Source of the DNA: Listeria booriae | GTDB lineage: Bacteria; Bacillota; Bacilli; Lactobacillales; Listeriaceae | NCBI RefSeq assembly: GCF_000766865.1 | Contig: NZ_JNFA01000023.1 | Coordinates: 124,001-188,000, forward strand | Reading direction: 5' to 3' | Length of the DNA stretch: 64,000 nt | Shown here: piece after piece, positions 28,406 through 36,707 of the stretch | Layout of the letters: the number at the start of each line of letters is the position of its first letter | Position numbering within the stretch: the stretch's first letter is position 1 | Translations under genes and position numbers: made by a program | Notes under the pieces: generated by a model | Databases searched by the model: none | Told to the model about the DNA's origin: nothing | Seen by the model: only the letters and a program-made list of their open reading frames with translations

Positions 28406-29224
28406 TTATTTCACATTTTTCACAAGCGCTTTTACATACGTTAAAAATGTCTCTTTTACACGTTCCGTTGTTTCGATTACTTCTTCATGGTTTAGCGGTT
28501 GGTCAAGAATTCCCGCCGCCATGTTTGTAATGCACGAAATACCTAGGCAACGCAATCCGCAATGATTCGCGATAATGACCTCAGGAACAGTTGACATCCC
28601 AACCGCATCCGCGCCAAGTGTACGCAACATCCGGATTTCAGCAGGCGTTTCATACGTTGGACCAGTAAGCCCCGCGTAAACTCCTTCTTTCACGTCCAGT
28701 TCCAAATCTTGTGCTAGCAAACGAGCTTGTTCACGCAATTCTAAGCGATACGCATCCGACATATCTGGGAAACGTGGACCAAAACGGTCGTCATTTTTGC
28801 CAATTAGCGGATTTGTTCCTGTGAAATTAATATGATCCGAAATCAACATCAAATCCCCAGCGTGGAACAACTCATTCACCCCACCAGCCGCATTCGTCAC
28901 GATTAAAATATCTACGCCAAGCTCCTTCATAACATGCACAGGGAACGTCACGTCTTGCATCGAGTACCCTTCATAAAAATGGAATCTACCTTGCATCGCA
29001 ACCACTTCTTGATTTTCCAACTTACCAAAAACAAATTGACCAGCATGTCCTTCTACCGTCGATGTTGGAAAATGTGGGACTTGATCGTACTTCATCACAG
29101 TTGGCTCTGTAATCTCATCTGCTAAAACGCCCAAACCAGAGCCTAAAATCAAACCAATTCTCGGCTTGCCATCATAGTTTTCCCTAATTTTTTTTACCGC
29201 TTCCATTACATTTGTATAATTCAT
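28406..29224 (-). CDS. pnp: Purine nucleoside phosphorylase
   Basis: 272 residues, trimeric PNP class. Visible are L-G-S-G-L-G-V near 28, the substrate-phosphate R-F-H-F-Y-E-G-Y segment (with His and Tyr), and the late G-M-S-T-V-P-E-V-I-A-N-H-C-G block. It releases ribose-1-phosphate from inosine and guanosine. In Bacillus and, as I recall, L. monocytogenes, the phosphopentomutase gene drm separates xerD and pnp; here xerD ends only 32 bases before pnp. Confidence 0.94.
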   Translation of the reverse strand: MNYTNVMEAVKKIRENYDGKPRIGLILGSGLGVLADEITEPTVMKYDQVPHFPTSTVEGHAGQFVFGKLENQEVVAMQGRFHFYEGYSMQDVTFPVHVMKELGVDILIVTNAAGGVNELFHAGDLMLISDHINFTGTNPLIGKNDDRFGPRFPDMSDAYRLELREQARLLAQDLELDVKEGVYAGLTGPTYETPAEIRMLRTLGADAVGMSTVPEVIIANHCGLRCLGISCITNMAAGILDQPLNHEEVIETTERVKETFLTYVKALVKNVK

Positions 29225-29256
29225 ACTTCTTGTCTCTCCTTCTTAGCTTCTATATT

Positions 29257-30150
29257 TTAAGCACGCGGATGATATTGTTTGTAAACATCCTTTAATCGCG
29301 CTTTTGTTACATGTGTATAAATCTGTGTCGTCGAAATGTCTGCATGGCCTAGCAATTCCTGCACCGAACGCAAATCAGCGCCGTTTTCTAGTAAATGGGT
29401 TGCAAAAGAATGACGCAGCGTGTGAGGCGTAATCGGTTTATCAATGCCCGCTTTGGCCGCAATCTGCTTCAAATTCTTCCAAAAGCCTTGGCGTGTCATA
29501 CCGCGACCATGATGATTCAAAAATACAAAATCATTGCGTTCAGAAGCCCGTCGCAAACGAGGCCGCCCGAATTCCAAATACCGTTCCAACACCGTCGTAG
29601 CCTTCTTACCGAGCGGAATAATCCGTTCTTTGTCACCTTTTCCGATCGTCTGAATGAAGCCCATCTGCAAATGTAAATCATCCATCTGCAAATTCACCAA
29701 CTCCGTCACCCGAAGCCCCGTCGCATACAGAACTTCAAGCATCGCCTTATCGCGCATTCCAAGCGGTTTTGCACCATCTGGCGTTTCCAGCAACTTCTCC
29801 ACATCATTCAAATTCAGTATTTTCGGCAACCCTTGCGCTTGCTTTGGCGTCTCAATCTGAATCATCGGATCACGATCCGCCAACTTCTCATGCAATAAAA
29901 AATGAAAAAAAGAACGCAAAGAAGCAATGTATCGCGCCACCGTTCGCGGTGACTTTCCTTCTGATTTCGCAAAAGCCATAAAGCCCACAATATGTATTCG
30001 TTCCACATCTCGAATCGCCATTCCGCCTTGCTCTTCCTCCAAATACCGCGCAAAATAACGCAAATCGCGCTCATAAGCCGTCAATGTATTCGTCGCCAAC
30101 CCTTTTTCCACTTGCAAAAAATGCAAAAAATCGAGTATTAAATCATTCAT
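29257..30150 (-). CDS. xerD: Tyrosine site-specific recombinase XerD
   Basis: 297 residues. The complete catalytic set is present: Arg147, Lys171, His243, Arg246, His269 and Tyr278 (Q-I-Y-T-H-V). Length and motifs match the chromosome-dimer resolvase rather than a phage integrase. The neighbourhood of fur and pnp is also chromosomal. GAGGAG lies 8 bases before the ATG. Confidence 0.95.
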   Translation of the reverse strand: MNDLILDFLHFLQVEKGLATNTLTAYERDLRYFARYLEEEQGGMAIRDVERIHIVGFMAFAKSEGKSPRTVARYIASLRSFFHFLLHEKLADRDPMIQIETPKQAQGLPKILNLNDVEKLLETPDGAKPLGMRDKAMLEVLYATGLRVTELVNLQMDDLHLQMGFIQTIGKGDKERIIPLGKKATTVLERYLEFGRPRLRRASERNDFVFLNHHGRGMTRQGFWKNLKQIAAKAGIDKPITPHTLRHSFATHLLENGADLRSVQELLGHADISTTQIYTHVTKARLKDVYKQYHPRA

Positions 30151-30211
30151 TTCGTAATCTCCTCATTTTCGCGCGATGTCAACACATAGAGCAATTTTTC
30201 CTCGCTATTTT

Positions 30212-30239
30212 AGTATACCAAAAGTAAGCCTCATTACAA
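30212..30239 (-). promoter_or_regulatory. Predicted promoter of xerD-pnp
   Basis: On the minus strand, TTGTAA (30234-30239) and TATACT (30212-30217) are 16 bases apart, with a TGG extension before the -10. It lies about 60 bases upstream of xerD. Confidence 0.6.
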
Positions 30240-30281
30240 AATAAAAGAGGGCCCAAACATGATGAGCGCCTCCGATTCGTT

Positions 30282-30737
30282 TTATTCTGCTTTTTTTAAT
30301 TTATTTTGGCAACTCGTGCAAATGCCTTGGAACGTCAAACGATGGTCTTTCACGAGGAAATGCCACTTCTGTTCCACTACTTTCTCCACGTCGTCCAGCA
30401 AATCTTCTTGAATCTCTTCTACCGAGCCACATTCTAAACAAACAAGATGATGATGGAAATGTTTCGCGCCTTCTTTTCGTAAATCATAGCGTGCCACACC
30501 GTCACCGAAATTAATTTTGTCCACCACTCGCAGTTCATTCAATAATTCGAGAGTCCGATATACTGTCGCCAAACCGATTTCTGGCGCTTTCTCCTTCACG
30601 CGTAAATAGACATCCTCCGCGCTTAAATGGTCCTTCTCATTCTCTAATAAAACCCGCACTGTCGCTTCACGCTGCGGCGTCAATTTATAGCTTGCTTCGT
30701 GCAATTGCGATTTAATCCGTTGAATTCGGCCTTCCAT
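30282..30737 (-). CDS. fur: Ferric uptake regulator
   Basis: 151 residues from M-E-G-R-I-Q, with GGGAGGG upstream. An N-terminal winged helix (T-P-Q-R near 20-23, L-A-T-V-Y-R-T-L near 56-63) precedes a metal-binding region with H-F-H-H-H (93-97), Cys100-x2-Cys103 and Cys140-x2-Cys143. It represses iron genes when ferrous iron is bound. Lying next to the Fur-boxed fhu operon, it is more likely Fur than PerR or Zur. A PerR-type box sits upstream. Confidence 0.9.
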   Translation of the reverse strand: MEGRIQRIKSQLHEASYKLTPQREATVRVLLENEKDHLSAEDVYLRVKEKAPEIGLATVYRTLELLNELRVVDKINFGDGVARYDLRKEGAKHFHHHLVCLECGSVEEIQEDLLDDVEKVVEQKWHFLVKDHRLTFQGICTSCQNKLKKAE

Positions 30738-30782
30738 AACATGCCCTCCCTCAGGAACAAACAAGTATCCTTAGTAGCTAGT

Positions 30783-30797
30783 TTATAATAATTCTAA
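30783..30797 (-). promoter_or_regulatory. PerR-type box upstream of fur
   Basis: TTATAATAATTCTAA (plus-strand reading) matches the 15-base Per box TTATAATNATTATAA at all but one position. It lies 46 bases before the fur start. Bacillus fur is PerR-controlled, so this could link peroxide sensing to iron control. AT-rich sequence makes a chance match possible. Confidence 0.5.
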
Positions 30798-30949
30798 ATA
30801 AAAATCAAGTCCTGTCATTTTCCAATAAATCTGCTAAACCAATTGAAACACATGGTTTTTTCATCTATTTAAAGATAGCATAAAAGGAATAAAAAGTCTA
30901 TCGAGATTATCAATTACAACAACATGCCACTACTTATTTATACTAATTA

Positions 30950-31972
30950 TCATTTAGCTTTCGCGAGCAAGTAAAGGAAATACGGTGCACCAATCACGGC
31001 CACAACAATCCCCGCAAAAATTTCAGAAGGCTGCACAATAATCCGTCCAATCGTATCCGCGACAAGCAATAATAACGCGCCGACCAACGCCGAAATCGGT
31101 AACACCCAACGATGTCCACTACCGACAAGCCGTCTCGCGATATGAGGCCCAATCAAGCCGATAAACGCAATGCCGCCACTGACCGAAACACAAGCCGCAG
31201 CTAAAGCAACTGCCACAACGAGCAAAATCAGTTTTTCCCGTTCCGTTCTCACGCCAAGCCCCGTTGCTACTTGATCGCCAAACCCGAGAATATCCATCGT
31301 CTTCACTTTGAACATCCCAATCGTCACCAACACAAGAAGCCACGGCAGCAATGCGAAAACATATTGCCAGTTACTCGCCCAAATATTCCCCGCAAGCCAT
31401 TCCGCAACAATTTGATAATTTTCAGGATCTAGACGAATCGTTAAGAGTGTCATCAAGGCCGCGACCGCAGCAGACACCGCCACCCCAGTCAAGACAAGCC
31501 GGTTCGGTAACAATCCCTCTTCACGACTATACGACAACCCATACACGATAGCCGCGATAACAATAGCTCCCATAAATCCGACGAATGGCATAAACATAAC
31601 AGGTACATCAAGCGTCGATGGAAAATACGAAATATACAACATCACCGCAAGCCCCGCACCATTATTTATCCCCAAAATTCCCGGGTCCGCCAAACCATTT
31701 TGCGAAACGGCTTGTAAAATCGCACCAGAAACCGCAAGTCCCGCGCCAACAAGCACCGCTACTACAATCCGAGGCAAGCGAAACTGCGAAATAATTAAAG
31801 TATCCTGCGCCGAACCTTGCCCAAATAACGTTTTAATAACATCTAGAAACGGAATTTTAGAAAAGCCTGCATTGACGCTATAAATGAACGTACCCACGAG
31901 CAAAATAATTAATACCGCCAAAATAACAAGGCGTTTGTTTCTCACTTTTTTCTCCATTGTCGTTCCCATCAT
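30950..31972 (-). CDS. fhuG: Iron-siderophore ABC transporter permease FhuG
   Basis: 340 residues, a FecCD-type permease with about nine to ten membrane helices. The late G-G-I-A-F-I-G-L-I-G-P-H-I-A-R-R segment is the site that couples to the ATPase. It overlaps the end of fhuB by one base and has AAAGGAGGAG upstream. It pairs with FhuB to import ferric hydroxamates, as in Bacillus and Listeria fhuBGD. Confidence 0.93.
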   Translation of the reverse strand: MMGTTMEKKVRNKRLVILAVLIILLVGTFIYSVNAGFSKIPFLDVIKTLFGQGSAQDTLIISQFRLPRIVVAVLVGAGLAVSGAILQAVSQNGLADPGILGINNGAGLAVMLYISYFPSTLDVPVMFMPFVGFMGAIVIAAIVYGLSYSREEGLLPNRLVLTGVAVSAAVAALMTLLTIRLDPENYQIVAEWLAGNIWASNWQYVFALLPWLLVLVTIGMFKVKTMDILGFGDQVATGLGVRTEREKLILLVVAVALAAACVSVSGGIAFIGLIGPHIARRLVGSGHRWVLPISALVGALLLLVADTIGRIIVQPSEIFAGIVVAVIGAPYFLYLLAKAK

Positions 31973-32997
31973 TACAAACTCCTCCTTTCTTTCCGAGCTA
32001 CATAAAGGAAGAAAGGAACCCCAATCAGCGCAAAAATAACACTAATCGGCGTTTCGTACGGTGGGTTAACCATCCGCGCGCCAATATCCGCGTACAGCGT
32101 CAATAAAGCCCCTACAATCGCCGAACAAGGAATAATCCAGCGATAGTCCACGCCAACCATATAACGCACCAAATGCGGCACAATCAAGCCGATAAAGCCA
32201 ACAGGTCCTACAACCGAAACCGCAAGCCCTGCCAAAATAAGCACAATAAGCATCGACAATAACTTCGTCCGCGTCGTATTTTGCCCAAGACCAACCGCAA
32301 TATCATCGCCCAAACTAAGAATTGTTACCGATTTACTAATCAAAATCGCCGCGAACAGCGCACCGAGCAACCAAGGCCAAACGACCGCAATTTGCGACCA
32401 CTTCACACCAGCAACCCCGCCAGCAAACCAAAACGCCAAATCTTGACTCAGCTTAAAGTAAATCGCGATTCCTTCACTAAGCGCCGTCAACAAAGACGCA
32501 ACTGCCGCACCAGCAAGCACTAACCGCGTCGGTGATAAACCACCTTTCACAAGCGCACTCACACCAAAAACCAAGACACAGCCAATCGCCGCACCAAGAA
32601 ACGAAAAGAAAATCAGCGAATTGTAACTAAGCCCCGGAAAAAACGCAAAACAAACCGCTATCATAAAAGCAGATCCTGCGTTAAGCCCAAGCAAACCACT
32701 GTCCGCAAGCGGGTTTCGCGTCATCCCTTGCATTACCGCACCAGCAACCGCAAAAGCAGCACCTACCATCATGTCCGCCAACACTCGTGGAATACGCAAT
32801 TCCCAAATAATTTGGTTTGTCGTAAGCGTCTTATCATAATGAAATAAGGCGTTCCATACCGTCGCCAAGTCAATATCCGCCGCGCCAACAGCAATACCAA
32901 TAAACGCCGAAACTAGCAGTAAAGCAATACCTGCCGTCAGAATCACCGTCGCCATCACTGGACGCGTTTTTAATTGGGAAAGTTCTTTTGTCTTCAT
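31972..32997 (-). CDS. fhuB: Iron-siderophore ABC transporter permease FhuB
   Basis: 341 residues with the same FecCD fold; the coupling motif reads G-P-V-G-F-I-G-L-I-V-P-H-L-V-R-Y. It is the partner half of the permease channel, 62 bases after fhuD. A Fur box lies upstream of fhuD, so the three genes form one iron-repressed unit. Confidence 0.93.
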   Translation of the reverse strand: MKTKELSQLKTRPVMATVILTAGIALLLVSAFIGIAVGAADIDLATVWNALFHYDKTLTTNQIIWELRIPRVLADMMVGAAFAVAGAVMQGMTRNPLADSGLLGLNAGSAFMIAVCFAFFPGLSYNSLIFFSFLGAAIGCVLVFGVSALVKGGLSPTRLVLAGAAVASLLTALSEGIAIYFKLSQDLAFWFAGGVAGVKWSQIAVVWPWLLGALFAAILISKSVTILSLGDDIAVGLGQNTTRTKLLSMLIVLILAGLAVSVVGPVGFIGLIVPHLVRYMVGVDYRWIIPCSAIVGALLTLYADIGARMVNPPYETPISVIFALIGVPFFLYVARKERRSL

Positions 32998-33059
32998 GTT
33001 TCCTAATCCCCCATCATATGTACGTGAAAACTGGCTTTTAAACCAGCTTCACCATTTTC

Positions 33060-33989
33060 TTACTCTTTTCCAGTTATTTTATTAACCAAAATTTCCATTT
33101 GTCCTTCAATCGCAATCGGATCATAATTATACATTTCATCGAAATCCATCGTATAAATATGTTTCGCTTTATATGCCGGCAAGTCTTTCCAAATGCTCGA
33201 CTGCTCCATCTCATCTAGCGCCCCATTGCGGCTATCGCCGTGTTTAAAACGCGTGACAAACATGTAATCCGCCGCAAAATCAGGCAATACTTCTAACGAT
33301 AATTGCTTGTAGCCATCACCTTTTATTACTTGATCTTGAATTTTTTGTGGCGCCTTTAATTGTAATGCGTTATACAGCACTTGTCCACCTCGACCCCAAT
33401 TATCGCCGAAAACATAAAAGTTCTTATCATCGCCTTCATATAGTCCAACCGTTGCATCCGGCGCGATAGACCCTTTTATTTCTTCTCTTGCCTTCGCAGC
33501 TTTTTTATCGAAATCAGCAAGCCAATCTTTCGCTTCTTGCTCTTTACCAACTACTTTTCCAATCGCTGTGAGTTCGTCTTGCACATTTTTATACGTATTG
33601 TAAGGGATTAGGACTGTTGGCGCAATTTTTTTCATTTGGTTGTATTCATCTTCTTGCGATACAATAATTAAATCTGGTTGTAATTCCGCTACTTTTTCCG
33701 GGGAACCTGGATCACCAATGTCTTCCACACCTTTTTTATATGGCTCTAAATATGGATTTTGCAATACGAAAGATTTCGCGCCAATCGGTTTCACACCAAG
33801 TGCTGCGAGGGAACCCATGTATTCCGTCACCACAATTTTTTTCGGATTGTTAGGTATTTCTACTTTTTTACCGTTAGGCATGGTGTATGTATGCATTTCT
33901 GACTGCCCTTCCGCCTTTTGGTCACTACCACAACTTGCTAAAACAAGGCCCACAACTACTGTCATGGCTACCAGAATCATTTTTTTCAT
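33060..33989 (-). CDS. fhuD: Siderophore-binding lipoprotein FhuD
   Basis: 309 residues. A short basic N-terminus and hydrophobic segment lead to a lipobox L-A-S-C near residue 20, so it should be a lipid-anchored surface protein. The remainder is a class III periplasmic-binding fold with the P-D-L-I-I-V-S hinge. It captures ferric hydroxamate siderophores and hands them to FhuBG. The ATG at 33989 was preferred; a TTG three codons earlier is almost on top of the AAGGGG site. Confidence 0.92.
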   Translation of the reverse strand: MKKMILVAMTVVVGLVLASCGSDQKAEGQSEMHTYTMPNGKKVEIPNNPKKIVVTEYMGSLAALGVKPIGAKSFVLQNPYLEPYKKGVEDIGDPGSPEKVAELQPDLIIVSQEDEYNQMKKIAPTVLIPYNTYKNVQDELTAIGKVVGKEQEAKDWLADFDKKAAKAREEIKGSIAPDATVGLYEGDDKNFYVFGDNWGRGGQVLYNALQLKAPQKIQDQVIKGDGYKQLSLEVLPDFAADYMFVTRFKHGDSRNGALDEMEQSSIWKDLPAYKAKHIYTMDFDEMYNYDPIAIEGQMEILVNKITGKE

Positions 33990-34015
33990 TTCAAACAAAA
34001 CCCCTTTTCATTAAT

Positions 34016-34030
34016 TGAGAATGATTATCA
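34016..34030 (-). promoter_or_regulatory. Fur box upstream of fhuD-fhuB-fhuG
   Basis: TGAGAATGATTATCA matches the 7-1-7 Fur consensus TGATAATNATTATCA at 14 of 15 positions. It lies 27 bases before the fhuD start and is an exact copy of the site at 34146, which serves the divergent gene. Confidence 0.88.
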
Positions 34031-34145
34031 ATATCACTTGAAAAAGTATAGCAATCTCCGTTTAAAAATGCAATCTTTTTAATAAAATTTTTTCTTGATG
34101 CCCCTTACCTATTGCAACTTGTGAGAAAAAAAACTATACTAGACG

Positions 34146-34160
34146 TGAGAATGATTATCA
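34146..34160 (+). promoter_or_regulatory. Fur box upstream of fhuC
   Basis: It is the same TGAGAATGATTATCA sequence, 26 bases before the fhuC start. Two identical boxes 130 bases apart control the two divergent iron-uptake transcripts together. Confidence 0.88.
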
Positions 34161-34186
34161 ATCGCGCACAAAGGAGCGATGTTTCG

Positions 34187-35032
34187 ATGAATAAGTTACA
34201 AACAGACAACTTACAAATAGCGTATGATAAGCGTGTCATTGTGGACGCTTTAAATATTGAAATTCCTAAAGGTAAGATTACGGCTTTAGTTGGCGCCAAT
34301 GGTTCCGGAAAATCTACCATCTTAAAAACAATGTCACGCCTCATGAAACCATCCAAAGGCGGCGTTTTTCTGGATGGCAAGGCAATTCACCGACAATCAA
34401 CAAAAGAAATCGCCAAACAACTAGCGATCCTACCACAAAATCCAACAGCACCAGAAGGATTAACCGTCACAGAACTTGTTTCTTACGGACGTTCCCCGCA
34501 TCAAAGCGGCTTAAAATCCATGTCTCAAAAAGACCGCGACATGATTAGCTGGGCCATCCGCGTCACGAGTCTAGGCGATTTTGCCGACCGTTCCATTGAT
34601 AGTTTATCTGGAGGACAACGCCAGCGCGCATGGATTGCAATGGCATTGGCGCAAGAAACAGATATTTTATTTTTAGACGAACCGACTACGTTTTTAGATA
34701 TGACACATCAGCTTGAAGTATTGATGTTGCTCAAACAATTGAATTTACAAGAAAATCGGACAATTGTTATGGTTGTTCACGATTTGAACCACGCTTCACG
34801 TTTTGCCGATTATATGATCGCAATTCGCTCCGGCCAAGTCATTTCAGAAGGCGCACCCGCACAAGTCATGACCGAGCAGACGCTAGAAGACGTTTTTGGC
34901 ATTAAAGCGGATATTATGGTAGACCCGCGGACTGGCGTGCCTTTATGCTTGCCATACGAAACGTGTCAAGCCTGTGAAATCCGACAAGTCGCAACAAAGA
35001 TAGCAGGTGAAGTCATTGTCAAACTTGTATGA
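34187..35032 (+). CDS. fhuC: Iron-siderophore ABC transporter ATPase FhuC
   Basis: 281 residues from M-N-K-L-Q-T, with AAAGGAG ten bases upstream. Walker A G-A-N-G-S-G-K-S spans 36-43, signature L-S-G-G-Q-R-Q 140-146, and Walker B I-L-F-L-D-E 160-165. It energises the FhuBG permease encoded divergently. The C-terminal region includes three cysteines (C-L-P-Y-E-T-C-Q-A-C), uncommon for this subunit. It overlaps the reductase gene by 17 bases. Confidence 0.94.
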   Translation: MNKLQTDNLQIAYDKRVIVDALNIEIPKGKITALVGANGSGKSTILKTMSRLMKPSKGGVFLDGKAIHRQSTKEIAKQLAILPQNPTAPEGLTVTELVSYGRSPHQSGLKSMSQKDRDMISWAIRVTSLGDFADRSIDSLSGGQRQRAWIAMALAQETDILFLDEPTTFLDMTHQLEVLMLLKQLNLQENRTIVMVVHDLNHASRFADYMIAIRSGQVISEGAPAQVMTEQTLEDVFGIKADIMVDPRTGVPLCLPYETCQACEIRQVATKIAGEVIVKLV

Positions 35033-36011
35033 CGTTACGATTATCGGCGGCGGTCCAGTTGGCCTTTTCACCGCATTTTACAGTGGCTTGCGCTCTTTAA
35101 AAACAAAGATTATCGACGCCGAGCCCGCAGTTGGCGGCAAAATCCGCTATTTCTATCCGGAAAAAGTAATTCGTGATATCGGCGGCATTCCTGCTATTAA
35201 AGGACACGATCTTGTGAAAAACTTACATGACCAAGCACTGACATTTAAGCCAACCATCGTGTGCAACGAACGCATTACCGATTTAAAGCGACAAACAGAC
35301 GGCACATTCCTACTCATATCCGAAAACGGCACCCTACATCATAGTAAAACCGTCATCATCGCAGCCGGTAGCGGGACATATGAAGTGAACAAATTAGAAG
35401 CATCAGGCAGCGAGGCATTTGCGAGCCAGCTTCATTACGATATTCAAGACTTAACGATTTTTAAAGGGAAGCGCGTCGTTGTTTCAGGCGGTGGAAATGC
35501 AGCCATCGATTGGGCAGAAACACTCGATGCAATTGCCTCCGAAGTCCACCTTATTTATCGCGGTGAGAACTTCAAAGGACACGAAGAACGCGTCAAAGAA
35601 CTGCACGATTCCAACGTCTTTATCCATGTGAATCACGAAATCACGGCACTTCAAGGCGACAGCCAAACGCTCACCAACTGCGTCATTCACTGCAACAAAG
35701 ACGGCAATACAACCAAAATCGAAGCAGACGCTATTCTAGTCAACCATGGCGTCAAAGTCGACATCGGTTCCATGCAAAATTGGGGCTTCCATTTCGATGA
35801 ATCTGGCATTGTCGTCAATCACGAAATGGAAACAAGCGTCCCAGGAATCTACGCATGCGGTGACATTTGTGCCTATCCACGTAAAATGCGAATCATCGCA
35901 GCTGGCATTCACGAAGGTCCAATCGCCATAAACAGCGCAAAAAACTACCTTGACCCCGACGCAGAACAAGTTGCCATGGTAAGCACTCACCATGAAAGTT
36001 TTCATGATTAA
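35016..36011 (+). CDS. Ferredoxin-NADP(+) reductase-like flavoprotein (YumC/TrxR-like)
   Basis: 331 residues. FAD motif I-I-G-G-G-P-V-G-L-F lies near the N-terminus and the NADPH motif V-S-G-G-G-N-A-A-I-D near 158. There is no CxxC, so it is not a thioredoxin reductase. It fits the type 2 ferredoxin/flavodoxin-NADP reductase family. The start could be TTG 35016 (AGGTGA five bases upstream) or GTG 35007, both inside fhuC. Its place in the Fur-controlled operon suggests it reduces imported ferric siderophore, perhaps through the ferredoxin at 20039; that is inference. Confidence 0.85.
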   Translation: MSNLYDVTIIGGGPVGLFTAFYSGLRSLKTKIIDAEPAVGGKIRYFYPEKVIRDIGGIPAIKGHDLVKNLHDQALTFKPTIVCNERITDLKRQTDGTFLLISENGTLHHSKTVIIAAGSGTYEVNKLEASGSEAFASQLHYDIQDLTIFKGKRVVVSGGGNAAIDWAETLDAIASEVHLIYRGENFKGHEERVKELHDSNVFIHVNHEITALQGDSQTLTNCVIHCNKDGNTTKIEADAILVNHGVKVDIGSMQNWGFHFDESGIVVNHEMETSVPGIYACGDICAYPRKMRIIAAGIHEGPIAINSAKNYLDPDAEQVAMVSTHHESFHD

Positions 36012-36060
36012 AAAATGCCTGAATCTTCCTTCTAAACAAAGGGGATTCAGGCATTTATTA
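36011..36060. terminator. Bidirectional terminator
   Basis: AAATGCCTGAATC (36013-36025) and GATTCAGGCATTT (36044-36056) form a perfect 13-pair stem. It is followed by TATTATTTTG on plus and TTTTTAATC on minus. It ends the fhuC-reductase unit and the convergent repeat-protein gene. Confidence 0.9.
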
Positions 36061-36582
36061 TTTTGCAGCTTTTCTCAATTCACAAGCCGCTTTAAAATTT
36101 TTCCAACTACCGAAATAGTAACGGATTAGCCGGAAATCTTGGCATTCGCTCATTGTCGGGAAACGTCGCATAATCTGCTCCATCTCCAACACATCGTCTA
36201 TCAATTTATCCTTAATCGCTTGTCCCTCTTCTGCTTCGGCAAATTTCTTCAAACCAGCACGCGCTAGAAATGCCTCCCAGGAATCATAATATTCCATCAC
36301 AGACATATATAGTGGGAATTCATACGGTCCACTAATAGGCGGTCTTCCTAATTCTTTGGCAATTCGTTGTACTTCTTCAATTAAGAACGCTTCCTTATAC
36401 ACTCGGCGTTGCACTTTTTCCAAGCCAGCAGCTCGTAATGCTTCTTGCCATGAGCCAAATAACCTGCAAGCAATTTTGAAATGTTCGTACATGCTTTGTC
36501 TAGGAACTCGTCCTTGCGTCGCTACTAACTGCTGTAATTCTGCAATAATAACTTCTTTCGTCACAATTGCTTCTTCTGCCAT
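36058..36582 (-). CDS. Protein of three homing-endonuclease-associated (HEAR/HNH_repeat-like) repeats
   Basis: 174 residues built almost entirely from three copies of one unit, at about 10-54, 64-111 and 124-169. Each has a basic helix, then G-R-V-P, G-R-P-P or R-R-F-P, and ends F-G-S-W-x-E-A-L-R-A-A-G-L or a variant (Y-D-S-W-E-A-F, F-G-S-W-K-N-F). This resembles the repeats found beside HNH homing endonucleases and in some putative DNA-binding proteins. No nuclease motif is present. It stands alone, between the iron operon and a TetR gene. DNA binding is inferred from the repeat family only. Confidence 0.7.
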   Translation of the reverse strand: MAEEAIVTKEVIIAELQQLVATQGRVPRQSMYEHFKIACRLFGSWQEALRAAGLEKVQRRVYKEAFLIEEVQRIAKELGRPPISGPYEFPLYMSVMEYYDSWEAFLARAGLKKFAEAEEGQAIKDKLIDDVLEMEQIMRRFPTMSECQDFRLIRYYFGSWKNFKAACELRKAAK

Positions 36583-36667
36583 TCCCTTTACCCCTTTTCT
36601 TATGCCTTAAATAGTTGCGTTACATATATGTTTTATCATAAAATCAGCAAAGAAACAACTACCTATA

Positions 36668-36707
36668 CAAAAAACAAACCCAAAATGAAACACTCAGGTT
36701 TGTTTTT
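36668..36707 (-). terminator. Terminator of the ABC-tetR operon
   Basis: On the minus strand, AAACAAACC pairs with GGGTTTGTT, followed by TTTTTGT. The hairpin overlaps the tetR stop codon. Confidence 0.75.

Noticed and set aside
28430-28450. cre-like sequence in the 3' end of pnp
   Set aside because: Several mismatches to the consensus and a position inside coding sequence near the stop codon.
29257-30150. Phage or integron integrase instead of XerD
   Set aside because: Length, full Arg/Lys/His/Arg/His/Tyr set and chromosomal context next to fur and pnp all match XerD; no attachment-site repeats or phage genes are near.
30246-30281. Terminator after fur
   Set aside because: GAGG/CCTC pairing is only four bases with mismatches before a T-rich stretch; too weak to annotate.
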